Source: Terriglobales bacterium (lineage in GTDB: Bacteria > Acidobacteriota > Terriglobia > Terriglobales > Acidobacteriaceae). From it: a stretch of 60,906 nt of DNA. Every line of letters begins with the position of its first letter. Position 1 is the first letter of the stretch. The position numbers and the translations under genes were made by a program. Positions 1 to 8,141 of the stretch are shown piece after piece. The stretch is taken from contig JAICSO010000024.1 in NCBI GenBank assembly GCA_025936825.1, positions 1 to 60,906 on the forward strand, in the 5' to 3' direction. The notes under the pieces were generated by a model that was not told the origin of the DNA, searched no databases, and saw nothing but the letters and a program-made list of their open reading frames with translations.

Positions 1-1
1 G

Positions 2-250
2 CACCACATCTCCTGGATCAGCCACGTCCGCGGATACACCATGGAGCAATGGGTCTCGCTTGATCCGTCCCCAGGAGGCGGTACGCGTGTCTCCACATGG
101 ATCGAAGTAACGGGCACCGGCATCTCCCGAGATAAAGAACTAGATCTGCAGGAATTGAAGTCCGTGGTCAGCACCTGGTTCGACAATTTCAGCCTGGAAT
201 GTGATCGCGTGGCCGGGTATTCCGACGACATCCCCGCGGCGGCAGATTAA
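2..250 (+). CDS. 3' end of an unidentified protein
   Basis: An open frame enters from the left edge and runs in frame through an internal Met at 41 to a TAA at 248-250. The visible tail is about 82 residues, starting HHISWISHVRGY and ending in DDIPAAAD. It is mostly polar and has no membrane segment or motif that I recognise. The next gene's likely ATG at 264 lies 13 bases downstream on the same strand, so the two may be cotranscribed. The true start is outside the window. Its function is unknown. Confidence 0.55.
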   Translation, partial: HHISWISHVRGYTMEQWVSLDPSPGGGTRVSTWIEVTGTGISRDKELDLQELKSVVSTWFDNFSLECDRVAGYSDDIPAAAD

Positions 251-263
251 GATAGTTCAGGAC

Positions 264-1142
264 ATGCCCGAAGTCGTCAAAATCATCGAGTGCCCGCGCG
301 ACGCGTGGCAAGGCTTGCAGGGCCAGATTTCCACTGACCTTAAGGTCGACTACCTCAAGGCTCTACTTAGTGCGGGGTTCAAGCATATTGATGCGGCATC
401 CTTCGTGTCGGCGAAAGCGGTACCGCAGATGGCCGACTCCGCCGACGTACTTCGGGAGCTCGATCTGCCCGACGATGTCGAAATCATCGCCATCGTGGTG
501 AACGAAAAAGGCGCCCAGCGGGCGATCGAAACCGAGAAGGTTCGCACGCTGGGGTTTCCATATTCCGTCTCGCCAACTTTTCTGCACAATAACCAGCGGC
601 AGACTCCGGAAGAGTCGCTAGAACAGCTCGAGAACATTCAGAAGAAGGCGGACGATGCCGGGCTAGACGTTGTGGTCTACATCTCTATGGCGTTTGGCAA
701 TCCGTACGGCGATGCGTACGATGCCGAGGAGGTCGTAGCGGCCGTCGATGTGCTGGAGTCGAGCGGAATCAAGATGATCTCGTTGGCGGATACGGTGGGC
801 GTCGCTTCGCCGGAGGAAGTGCGGAGACTGGTCTCAGCCGTCAACCAAAAGTTCGACTATCTCGAAATTGGCGTGCATCTGCACAGCCGCCCGAATCTAG
901 CGCGGGACAAGATCATCGCTGCTTACGATGCGGGATGCCGACGGTTTGACTCAGCGCTTGCCGGACTGGGCGGATGCCCGTTTGCACAGGATTTACTGGT
1001 GGGGAACATTCCAACGGAGGTCCTTCTCGAGACTCTCCGAGAGCGCGGCGCGGAACTGCCGCCGCTGAAATCACTAGATGCGCTACTGCGAGCGTCAACG
1101 GAAATTGGGGCAAGGTACACGAGTTCGCACGCCGCGGACTAG
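264..1142 (+). CDS. hydroxymethylglutaryl-CoA lyase family protein
   Basis: This is a DRE-TIM/HMGL-like aldolase of 292 residues. Such enzymes cleave HMG-CoA to acetyl-CoA and acetoacetate in leucine degradation, or act on related 3-hydroxy-acyl-CoAs. Visible family features are the N-terminal PRDxxQGLQ segment (metal-binding Asp and catalytic Arg), the SFVSxKxVPQMAD strand, the HLH metal-ligand pair in GVHLHSR, and the cysteine loop GLGGCPFA followed by a GN pair. The open frame extends back to 201, but ATG 264 gives the family-like N terminus (MPEVVKIIECPRDAWQG) and clears the preceding gene. No leucine-pathway partner is visible downstream, so the exact acyl-CoA substrate is open. Confidence 0.85.
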   Translation: MPEVVKIIECPRDAWQGLQGQISTDLKVDYLKALLSAGFKHIDAASFVSAKAVPQMADSADVLRELDLPDDVEIIAIVVNEKGAQRAIETEKVRTLGFPYSVSPTFLHNNQRQTPEESLEQLENIQKKADDAGLDVVVYISMAFGNPYGDAYDAEEVVAAVDVLESSGIKMISLADTVGVASPEEVRRLVSAVNQKFDYLEIGVHLHSRPNLARDKIIAAYDAGCRRFDSALAGLGGCPFAQDLLVGNIPTEVLLETLRERGAELPPLKSLDALLRASTEIGARYTSSHAAD

Positions 1143-1169
1143 TTTAAGCATCAGAGAAACGATATTGCA

Positions 1170-2387
1170 TCACTTCTTTCTGTGCGAGAGTTCCAAGAAA
1201 ATGAATTTGCTGGAGGAGTTCACGTCTACTTCAACTTTCCTCGTCAGCCATCCCTCGCCCATCACGGACACATAGACAAAGTAGTGGCCTGGCAAAACGT
1301 TTTCGAACTTGAAGTACTTAGTTCTCGGAAGTGGCAAGAAGTTGCTGAAGTCCACCGTGTCTCGGTAGCGCCACAGCCGATCTTGTTCTTCACTGATGAG
1401 GGCGAGAGATACATCAGCTACGCCAAGTCCAGTCTTGTCATCGGCTGTGATGAAACCTCGAACGGAATAAGTCTTCTGTCGAGGCACGGTTATAGCGATT
1501 CCGGATCGATCCTGACCGGCGGCTACTTCAATGGCTTTCGCATGCGCGCGGTCCAAGACTCCCGGGTAATAGGCCGCCGAAACATCGCGAGTCCGGGTTG
1601 AACTGGTGAAGTATAGGTAATAGCTCCCTGGCCCGAGGCGATTGGAACAGAAAGAACCGTCCTCTTTGACCTGCGCAGTCGGATAGTCAAAGGGCAAGTA
1701 ACCTAGTGTGGAGAGAAACGCAACACCTCCGAAAGTCTCTTCCTTGGGCTTGTGCTGGACCACGGTACCGCAGATCCTGCCGCTTACAGATGCAAATCGC
1801 TTTCGTCGCTCCTCATATCGCTGCTGCTGCTGGGCTTCAGTCAGAGTCCAGAGGTCTTTGCGAGGCAACGAATCCTCTGGCACGCGACGTTCGTTCCGGA
1901 GGAAACGCAACTCAGTCGCAAGAAAATCTTCCCCGATCCATCCTCCGGGACTGCACATGCCAACCGACAGGTCCTGAGGATTTTTGCCGGAAGCGTATAC
2001 CAGATAGGTCAATCCAGGCTGGAATCGTGCCGCGCAATCTCCACCGCCGAGGCCAGTCCGAAGGCGCACCTCAGAACCCAAGTCTCCTTTGTAAACGCGG
2101 CTGATCTTAAACGTAATGACCATGTGGGGTCCGGCCGAATACCAGAATTTTGGAGTATCAGCTGAAATGAAATCTCCTGGCTTGGCATTGAGTAAATCCC
2201 ACTCAATTTCAAAATGGGTTGGTTGTCCTTCGAAGATTACTGGCTCGCCCTCGGCTTCAAGCTTGGCTGTCTCCCACAGGCTCTTCCCGTGAAACTCGCT
2301 GCCGCACTTGCAAGCGAGCGCTCTCGGCTCGACGATACAAAAACAACAGGCAATTGCACCTAGCGTCAGAAAGAGGCGGCTGCCCAT
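1170..2387 (-). CDS. secreted NTR/TIMP-like protein with C-terminal beta-sandwich regions
   Basis: This is a 405-residue protein counted from the Met that begins a classic signal peptide (MGSRLFLTLGAIACCFC...). Predicted cleavage leaves a CKC-type N terminus like the Cys-x-Cys of TIMP/netrin (NTR) modules. Further cysteines in GGGDCAARF and GMCSPGGW, with the LTYLVYASG strand, fit the bacterial TIMP-like fold. Residues after about 230 (GRICGTVVQHK, SVRGFITADDKTG) look like carboxypeptidase-regulatory-like beta-sandwich repeats, common in acidobacterial secreted proteins. A longer reading from 2435 is open but would bury the signal peptide. It is convergent with the HMG-CoA-lyase-like gene. 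Its function is unknown; an extracytoplasmic binding or protease-inhibitor role is only a guess. Confidence 0.7.
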   Translation of the reverse strand: MGSRLFLTLGAIACCFCIVEPRALACKCGSEFHGKSLWETAKLEAEGEPVIFEGQPTHFEIEWDLLNAKPGDFISADTPKFWYSAGPHMVITFKISRVYKGDLGSEVRLRTGLGGGDCAARFQPGLTYLVYASGKNPQDLSVGMCSPGGWIGEDFLATELRFLRNERRVPEDSLPRKDLWTLTEAQQQQRYEERRKRFASVSGRICGTVVQHKPKEETFGGVAFLSTLGYLPFDYPTAQVKEDGSFCSNRLGPGSYYLYFTSSTRTRDVSAAYYPGVLDRAHAKAIEVAAGQDRSGIAITVPRQKTYSVRGFITADDKTGLGVADVSLALISEEQDRLWRYRDTVDFSNFLPLPRTKYFKFENVLPGHYFVYVSVMGEGWLTRKVEVDVNSSSKFIFLELSHRKK

Positions 2388-2477
2388 ACATTCATTGGAC
2401 ACCGATGCCCAGTAATCCGGAATTTGGCAAAACAAACGAAGGTAATCTGTTATTGCAGGAATATCTTCGGAGAGGGA

Positions 2478-3887
2478 CTAACCCCCAGCTTGCGCCGTGG
2501 CTGGCTGCAAGGTCTCGATCCTCACTCGCGAGATGCGACGGCCGTCCATTTCTTCCACGGTAAACTGGCGGCCTTCGTAGGTAAATGTATCGCCGACCAC
2601 GGGGATCTTCTGCAGTCGCGACAGCATGAATCCGGCCAGTGTCTCGAAGCCGGAGTCTCGAGGCAGTTCGAGTTCGTATTGCGACTCTAGGTCGCGAAGG
2701 CTCACCGTCCCATCGAGCACCATCGTCTTGCCCTCAGCCGGGAACTGCGATCCGGCGGGAGCGATGTCGTATTCGTCTTCGATTTCACCGACGAGTTGCT
2801 CGAGAATGTCTTCCACGGTAATGATCCCAGCGGTGGAGCCGAATTCGTCGACAACAATCGCCATGTGACGCTTACGGTCCTTGAACTCTTCCAGCAGTTC
2901 GGCCAACGGCTTGGTCTCGGGGACCACCAACGCGTCGTGCATGAGCTGGCTAATTTTCATCTCTGTGAGCCGACCGGTAGCCCCCTGCGGGTTGTTCGCG
3001 CTCAGACGCAGGCGTGCCCAGCGCATCACATCCTTGGCGTAGAGAATGCCAATGATGTGCTCCGGCCCACTTGCCGGGTCGTAAACCGGGACGCGCGAGT
3101 GCTGCTCTTCGACCACCTTGTCGAGAGCCTCGGTCACGCTGAGATTTCCGGGGAGAGAAAAGATGTCGGGGCGTGGCACCATAACCTCGCGCGCGGAGAT
3201 GTCCTCGAGGTCCAAAGCATGATGCACCAGGTCTTCCTGAAACGGCGCCAATTGCCCCACTTCCCTGCTGGCGCTGACGATCAGTTTGACTTCGTCTGGT
3301 GAGTGCACTGGGCCCTGGCGCATTTTACGCAAGCCAAAGACCCGCAACACTGTGCTCGCAGCGCGACTCATCACGAAGATGATGGGGCGGGTGAGCGTGA
3401 GCCACACGTCCATGGGCGCTGCAACCGCGAGTGCGACCTGCTCAGCTTTTTGCAGAGCAAGCGATTTCGGCACCAGTTCGCCGAGGATCACATGCAAGCA
3501 GGTGATCAGGCCAAAGGCGATTGCGATAGCGATGCCGTGGGCATAGATGAATGCATGTGGCACCTTCTCGAGGAAGTGCAGTCCCTCGACGAAATGCGCG
3601 ACCATGGGCTCGCCGATCCAGCCGAGGGTCAGGCTGACCACGGTAACGCCTAACTGCACGCCGTTAACGACCTCGTCAAGATTGCGGTGCAGCCGGAGCA
3701 GGATTCGCGCGCCGATGCGGCGGGCTTCGATGAGCTGCTGAATGCGGGTATCGCGGACAGTAACCAGCGCAAACTCCGCCGCGGCAAAGAAAGCGTTGGC
3801 CGCAACCAGGAACAGCACCAGGAGGACCCGGAGCAGCACAAAGGCTATCATCTGGGGTAATTCTAACATTCCAAAGCTGTTGCTCAT
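2478..3887 (-). CDS. CNNM/CorC (HlyC)-family membrane protein with CBS domains
   Basis: A protein of up to 469 residues with the usual order of this family. It has an N-terminal DUF21/CNNM transmembrane domain (three to four hydrophobic helices, NAFFAAAEFAL near the start), two CBS domains in the middle (VMVPRPDIFSL... and the VDEFGSTAGIITVEDILEQLVG segment) and a C-terminal CorC_HlyC domain ending in VRIETLQ. These proteins sit in the inner membrane and are linked to magnesium or cobalt efflux; haemolysin annotations are historical. The start is uncertain: ATG 3887 is the longest, but an ATG at 3854 (MIAFVLLRVLL) is closer to typical family N termini. It is divergent from the HlyD-family gene. 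Confidence 0.88.
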   Translation of the reverse strand: MSNSFGMLELPQMIAFVLLRVLLVLFLVAANAFFAAAEFALVTVRDTRIQQLIEARRIGARILLRLHRNLDEVVNGVQLGVTVVSLTLGWIGEPMVAHFVEGLHFLEKVPHAFIYAHGIAIAIAFGLITCLHVILGELVPKSLALQKAEQVALAVAAPMDVWLTLTRPIIFVMSRAASTVLRVFGLRKMRQGPVHSPDEVKLIVSASREVGQLAPFQEDLVHHALDLEDISAREVMVPRPDIFSLPGNLSVTEALDKVVEEQHSRVPVYDPASGPEHIIGILYAKDVMRWARLRLSANNPQGATGRLTEMKISQLMHDALVVPETKPLAELLEEFKDRKRHMAIVVDEFGSTAGIITVEDILEQLVGEIEDEYDIAPAGSQFPAEGKTMVLDGTVSLRDLESQYELELPRDSGFETLAGFMLSRLQKIPVVGDTFTYEGRQFTVEEMDGRRISRVRIETLQPATAQAGG

Positions 3888-4127
3888 GTGTGCTCTGGAT
3901 CACAAACTCCCCAACGGAACTTGGATAAAATGAGAATAGCTCCCGGAAGCTGTTGACCTCGGCAATAGCGCTTTTGCCAATTCCCTATCGGTTTTCTGCT
4001 TCCCTTTTTCGCTGCGGATTGTCTAACGGTAGGGCAGCCCGAAAAGCGAAACATTTTTTATCCGCAACTGTCTGGAACTAATCCACTCGGCCGTGCGTAC
4101 CAGACAGTGTGAACCCGCACGGATTGC

Positions 4128-4133
4128 AGGAGG
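4128..4133 (+). promoter_or_regulatory. ribosome-binding site deciding the GTG start of the HlyD-family gene
   Basis: A perfect AGGAGG sits 5 bases before a GTG at 4139-4141. An upstream in-frame GTG at 4109 has no comparable sequence, so 4139 is the more likely start. Confidence 0.75.
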
Positions 4134-4138
4134 TCGTC

Positions 4139-5362
4139 GTGAACGGTAATGGAAATGGTAACGGTCGCAAGAAGCGCCGTAAACGCATAATCATCGTCGG
4201 AATCATAATTCTGGTGGTCGTCGTCATACTCGGCGGTGCGATCGTAGCGTTCTCGCATGGCAGCACGAAAATCGATCCGTCGAAGCTCGCCAAAGTTGAG
4301 AAGGGCGATCTCGCCAAGAGTGTCGTGGCGACAGGTAAGGTTGAGCCGATCACCAAAGTCGAAGTAAAGTCGAAGGCCTCCGGCATCGTGAAGAAGCTGT
4401 ACGTCGAGTACGGCGACAAGGTGAAGAAGGGCCAGGCTCTGGCCCAACTCGATAAAGAAGAAATTGTCGCTCAGGTGGAACAGGCCAAGGCTGGACTGGC
4501 TGGCGCAGAGGCGAACTTGACCAGCGCCCAGGCAGATTATCAACGGGCCAAGGTGGACGCTGAGAGTCCGGATGTTCCCTTGCTCAAGAAGGGCTACGAC
4601 CGCGCCTTACAGATGCAAAAAGATGGCGTGGTTTCGGATTCCGCGCTTGACGATGCCGAGAAGGCCTACAAGCTCGCCGTCAACAAACGCGATGTTGCAC
4701 GCGCCCAGTTACAGGTTCTGCAAGCAAAGATCGCGCAGTCACAAGCTGAAGTCGCCCGCGACAAAGCCAACCTGGCACAGCTTCAAGAGCAGTTGAGCTA
4801 CACCGATATCGTCTCCCCGATTGATGGCATCGTGCTTTCTCGCGACGTTGAGGTCGGCGACGCGGTCAGCTCAATTCTCGTATTAGGTTCCAGTGCCACG
4901 CTAGTCATGACCATCGGCGACACCAGCCAGGTATATGTAAAGGGAAAAGTTGACGAAGCTGATATCGGCCGCGTGTACCTGGGCCAGCCCTCCCGAATCA
5001 AGGTTGAATCATTCAAAGACAAAACTTTCAACGGCAAGGTGACAAAAATTTCTCCGATGGGCGTTGAGAAAGACAATGTCACCACGTTCGAGGTGCGGGT
5101 CTCGATCGACAACCCGGGCGGCGAGTTGAAGGCCGAGATGACCGCCAACGCGGAAATCATCCTCGACGAACATAAAAACGTGTTGCAGATTCCGGAAGGC
5201 TCCATCGTGTACGACAAGGACCGCAATGCCTCGGTCGAAGTTCCCGACCCGAAGGGTAAGGACGGCAAGAAGAAGGTGGCCATTAACATCGGAATCTCGA
5301 ACGGCGCCAAGACTGAAGTCCTGAAAGGGCTGAACCAAGGCGACCAAGTCATCCTGCAATAG
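4139..5362 (+). CDS. HlyD/MacA-family membrane fusion protein (efflux adaptor)
   Basis: This is a periplasmic adaptor of 407 residues. It has a short Asn/Gly and Lys/Arg-rich cytoplasmic head, one membrane anchor (RIIIVGIIILVVVVILGGA), a first biotinyl-lipoyl half (GIVKKLYVEYGDKVKKGQALAQLD), a long Ala/Gln-rich coiled-coil hairpin (about residues 105-205), the second lipoyl half (SPIDGIVLSRDVEVGDAV) and a beta-barrel plus membrane-proximal domain. Such proteins link an inner-membrane ABC or RND pump to an outer-membrane channel. No pump gene lies next to it; a DUF4097-type gene follows after a strong terminator-like hairpin. The start is set by the AGGAGG upstream of GTG 4139. The substrate is unknown. 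Confidence 0.88.
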   Translation: MNGNGNGNGRKKRRKRIIIVGIIILVVVVILGGAIVAFSHGSTKIDPSKLAKVEKGDLAKSVVATGKVEPITKVEVKSKASGIVKKLYVEYGDKVKKGQALAQLDKEEIVAQVEQAKAGLAGAEANLTSAQADYQRAKVDAESPDVPLLKKGYDRALQMQKDGVVSDSALDDAEKAYKLAVNKRDVARAQLQVLQAKIAQSQAEVARDKANLAQLQEQLSYTDIVSPIDGIVLSRDVEVGDAVSSILVLGSSATLVMTIGDTSQVYVKGKVDEADIGRVYLGQPSRIKVESFKDKTFNGKVTKISPMGVEKDNVTTFEVRVSIDNPGGELKAEMTANAEIILDEHKNVLQIPEGSIVYDKDRNASVEVPDPKGKDGKKKVAINIGISNGAKTEVLKGLNQGDQVILQ

Positions 5363-5396
5363 GAGTTGTTGGTCCCGGGCAGCCTCCCCGGGCATA

Positions 5397-5424
5397 GGCA
5401 CGGGACCACCCCCGTGCCTTTTTT
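5397..5424 (+). terminator. rho-independent terminator after the HlyD-family gene
   Basis: An 8-bp GC-rich stem (GGCACGGG paired with CCCGTGCC) with a 6-base loop is followed directly by six T residues. It lies 35 bases after the HlyD-family stop codon and before the DUF4097-type gene, so it probably separates two transcripts. Confidence 0.8.
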
Positions 5425-5456
5425 GTTGAGCAAACTTCTTGAACTAAGGAGCACTT

Positions 5457-6440
5457 ATGACCAGAGTTTTTGCTATACCGGCAAAGTTGACCGTGAGCGT
5501 GGCTGTACTTGTGATCGCTACCGCCGCATTTGCTGCAGAAGGCGAATTCCATCGGACGTTGAAAGTTACGGGACCAGTGAACTTGCAGATCGAAACCGGC
5601 TCCGGATCGATTCAGGTCAGGAATGGCGGCTCCAGCGAAGTCCAGATCACCGGCCACATACGCGAAAACAACTGGGGCATTTTTGCCGACCATCCATCGC
5701 GGGGCGCCATCGAGAGGCTCCAGAATAATCCGCCTATTCAGCAAAGCGGCAACGACATTCGCATCGGCCACATTGATGATCCCGAGTTGAAGCGAGGTAT
5801 TTCCATCAGCTATGAGGTTGTTGTTCCTTCCGCGACGAACCTGCATTCGTCAACCGGATCGGGAACTCAGGACATCAGCGGCATTGCCGGTCCAGTCGAC
5901 GCCAGAACTGGCTCCGGAAGCGTTCACGTGTCCGATATTGGGGCCAATGTACGGGCCGAGTCAGGATCGGGAGGCATCGATGTGGATGGAGCCAAGGGCA
6001 ACGTTTATGCACGCGCTGGCAGCGGTTCAATTCGCGCGATGGGCGTAGCCGGCGGATTCGACGGCCAGACGGGAAGCGGGAACCTGACATTCGAGCAAAC
6101 GTCGCAAGGCTCAGTGCGTGCGGAAACAGGTTCGGGCGGCCTTGAGTTGCGCAATGTGCGCGGGTCGCTTCAGGCACATGCCGGCAGCGGCAATATCCGG
6201 GCCGACGGCGATCCAACAGGCGCATGGACGGTTCGCACCGGCTCAGGAAGCGTAAAGCTGCGTTTTCCGCAGAATGCGTCTTTTCAGCTGGACGCTCATA
6301 CCGGGTCTGGAGCAATCGATCTAAATCACCCAGTGACGGTGCAGGGATCGATTCAGCGCAGAGAAGTGCACGGCAAAGTTGGAGGCGGCGGAGTTCCTGT
6401 CCAGGTCGAGACAGGATCGGGAAGCATTGCGATTGATTAG
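5457..6440 (+). CDS. secreted DUF4097/DUF2807-type beta-repeat protein
   Basis: This is a 327-residue exported protein with a signal peptide ending in an AFA-A cleavage pattern near residue 27. The rest is a regular series of about ten strands spaced around 20 residues, each turning at TGSGS or AGSGS (IETGSGSIQV, RTGSGSVHV, ESGSGGIDV, RAGSGSIRA and so on, ending VETGSGSIAID). This is the pattern of the DUF4097/putative auto-transporter adhesin head family, a right-handed beta-helix-like fold. An ATG at 5457 follows an AAGGAGC ribosome-binding site. The biochemical role is not known; in other genomes relatives lie next to anti-sigma or envelope-stress genes, which are not visible here. Confidence 0.8.
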   Translation: MTRVFAIPAKLTVSVAVLVIATAAFAAEGEFHRTLKVTGPVNLQIETGSGSIQVRNGGSSEVQITGHIRENNWGIFADHPSRGAIERLQNNPPIQQSGNDIRIGHIDDPELKRGISISYEVVVPSATNLHSSTGSGTQDISGIAGPVDARTGSGSVHVSDIGANVRAESGSGGIDVDGAKGNVYARAGSGSIRAMGVAGGFDGQTGSGNLTFEQTSQGSVRAETGSGGLELRNVRGSLQAHAGSGNIRADGDPTGAWTVRTGSGSVKLRFPQNASFQLDAHTGSGAIDLNHPVTVQGSIQRREVHGKVGGGGVPVQVETGSGSIAID

Positions 6441-6463
6441 GTGGCCGAGATAAACCGCAAAGC

Positions 6464-6609
6464 TACCACAGAGGACACCCGTTCGACTCGCTCCGCTCGC
6501 TCAGGGCAGGCTACAGTACACAAAGGAACGCCACAGAGGGCGGTAATCGCGAATTGAGCGTTTTTTTGCCATGGCGAACTCTGTGCTTTCCTCTGTGTCC
6601 TCTGTGGTA
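6464..6609 (+). repeat. 15-bp inverted repeat bracketing an intergenic element
   Basis: Positions 6464-6478 and 6595-6609 are perfect 15-base inverted copies (TACCACAGAGGACAC and its complement). The 116 bases between them contain further CCTCTGTG/CACAGAGG copies and a CGCTCCGCTCGCTC run. It fills most of the 299-base gap between the DUF4097-type gene and the SAM-hydrolase-family gene. The layout suggests a dispersed non-coding repeat or a small MITE-like element; there is no reading frame inside. Confidence 0.6.
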
Positions 6610-6739
6610 AAGGTTTTGACTTTTCGTCTCGAAAACACCCGCCCAAAGCGTCAGTAATGCCTGTGACTTCTGTACCTTGACGCGCCATTCCAGACCCTTT
6701 AATTTCAAAGCAAGCCGGGCTATGCCCGGAACACTGAAA

Positions 6740-7576
6740 ATGGCGCACCGTCCTATAGTTACGCTGACTACCGACTTCGGTCTGAATGACCATTTTGTGG
6801 GCACGCTGAAGGGCGTGATCCTGAACATTGTTCCCGACGCTAATATCGTAGACATATGCCACAGCGTGCAGGCATTTGACATCCTGGATGGCGCCTTGGC
6901 GCTGGCGCAGTCGTATGCGTATTTCCCGGCACGCACCGTACACCTCGTCGTGGTCGACCCTGGAGTGGGAAGCGCTCGCCGGCCGATTATCGCCACTTCG
7001 GAAATGCACAATTTCGTTGCTCCGGACAATGGCGTGCTATCGCTGATGTACGCGCGGGAACAGCGCCTGAGCGTACGCCATATCACGTCAGAACACTACT
7101 TTGTGCAGCCGGTTAGTAACACCTTTCATGGGCGGGATATTTTTGCGCCAGTTGCGGCTTACCTCGCAAAAGGTGTTGACCAGGAAAAATTCGGTGAAGA
7201 AGTAACCGATTACGTGCGATTCAATGCTCCGAAGCCGAAGGCGGTCGATGCAACCAGCATGCGTGGAGTCGTCCTCCGCGTGGATCGCTTTGGCAACCTG
7301 ATCACAAATTTCACGCCGCAAGATGCACCCGCACTGTTCCAGGCCGACGTGCCGCCATTCAAGATGGTGGTTGGAAAGCGCGAAGTAACCTCAATGCGTA
7401 CGAACTACGCCGAGGGCGCGCCCGGAGAACTGTTCGCAATTGTGGGCAGCATGGGGTTCATCGAAATTGCCGCAAACCGCGGCTCGGCTTCACAAACAGC
7501 TGGCGCGGTAAAAGGATCCGAAGTTCTGCTCGCGCTTGGGAACGGGACCGCGACAGCGGTAAGTAACGGACAGTAG
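6740..7576 (+). CDS. SAM hydroxide adenosyltransferase (DUF62) family protein
   Basis: This is a 278-residue member of the SAM-hydrolase/fluorinase-chlorinase superfamily, whose bacterial housekeeping members hydrolyse S-adenosylmethionine to adenosine and methionine. Key segments are the N-terminal IVTLTTDFG, the DICHSVQAFD region, VVVDPGVGSARRPI, the APDNGVLS loop and FHGRDIFAPVAAYL. The C-terminal half includes VDRFGNLITNF. The frame opens upstream with a TTG at 6677 and an ATG at 6722; ATG 6740 (MAHRPIVTL) best matches family N termini. No halogenation genes are adjacent, so a hydrolase role is likelier than halogenation. Confidence 0.85.
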   Translation: MAHRPIVTLTTDFGLNDHFVGTLKGVILNIVPDANIVDICHSVQAFDILDGALALAQSYAYFPARTVHLVVVDPGVGSARRPIIATSEMHNFVAPDNGVLSLMYAREQRLSVRHITSEHYFVQPVSNTFHGRDIFAPVAAYLAKGVDQEKFGEEVTDYVRFNAPKPKAVDATSMRGVVLRVDRFGNLITNFTPQDAPALFQADVPPFKMVVGKREVTSMRTNYAEGAPGELFAIVGSMGFIEIAANRGSASQTAGAVKGSEVLLALGNGTATAVSNGQ

Positions 7577-7640
7577 AAGAGAATTGAATCACTGAAGCAC
7601 TGAGGGATTGGAATTATCGGAGAACAGTCCCGGAAGAGAC

Positions 7641-7786
7641 ATTCAATGATTCAATGATTCAATGATTCAATGATTCAATGATTCAATGATTCAATGATTC
7701 AATGATTCAATGATTCAATGATTCAATGATTCAATGATTCAATGATTCAATGATTTCAATGATTCAATGATTTCAATGATTCAATT
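7641..7786. repeat. 18-copy 8-bp tandem repeat (ATTCAATG)
   Basis: Fourteen perfect head-to-tail copies of ATTCAATG (7641-7752) are followed by four more. Two of these four carry an extra T (9 bp) and the last ends in T instead of G. The array sits 64 bases after the SAM-hydrolase-family stop and ends four bases before the stop codon of the small minus-strand gene. There are no spacers, so it is not a CRISPR. Copy number is probably unstable and could be affected by assembly. Confidence 0.95.
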
Positions 7787-7789
7787 CCC

Positions 7790-8023
7790 TCAGGCCTTCT
7801 TCACCCCTGGCCTGGCATACCGCTCCATCTCTCCTGTCCACTTTAGAAATCGCCAAAGGTTCTTCCGTTCACGCCAGGAGAACTCCCAGAACTCAAGGAA
7901 ACCGATCTGGGTCATCTTCACGCCGCAGTAGGTCTCAATGCGCCAAAGGAGGTAGGGACTTCTCCACGGCGCGAGCCGGTGGCCACGCGTGGCGTTCCAG
8001 AGGAAACGGAGGATACAGAGCAT
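7790..8023 (-). CDS. small basic, Trp-rich protein of unknown function
   Basis: A 77-residue frame starts MLCILRFLWNATRGHRL and is very rich in Trp and Arg (WRSPYLLWRIETY, FWEFSWRERKNLWRFLKW). The patterned composition and lack of overlap with another gene suggest a real small protein. Its stop abuts the 8-bp tandem array. It has no signal peptide; an amphipathic or membrane-surface location is possible from the Trp/Arg pattern. I do not recognise a named family. Confidence 0.55.
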   Translation of the reverse strand: MLCILRFLWNATRGHRLAPWRSPYLLWRIETYCGVKMTQIGFLEFWEFSWRERKNLWRFLKWTGEMERYARPGVKKA

Positions 8024-8141
8024 AGAATCAGCTACGAGCCTTCGCTCTTAGCTTACACAAACCCCCGGAGCATCCGATACCGTTGTTCTCAATTGCATTC
8101 ACACACGTTGGAGACCCAGAGCTAAACGCAAGAGCTGAAAT

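Noticed and set aside
7641-7786. Possible CRISPR array
   Set aside because: The repeats are 8 bp and directly adjacent, with no spacers and no cas genes nearby.
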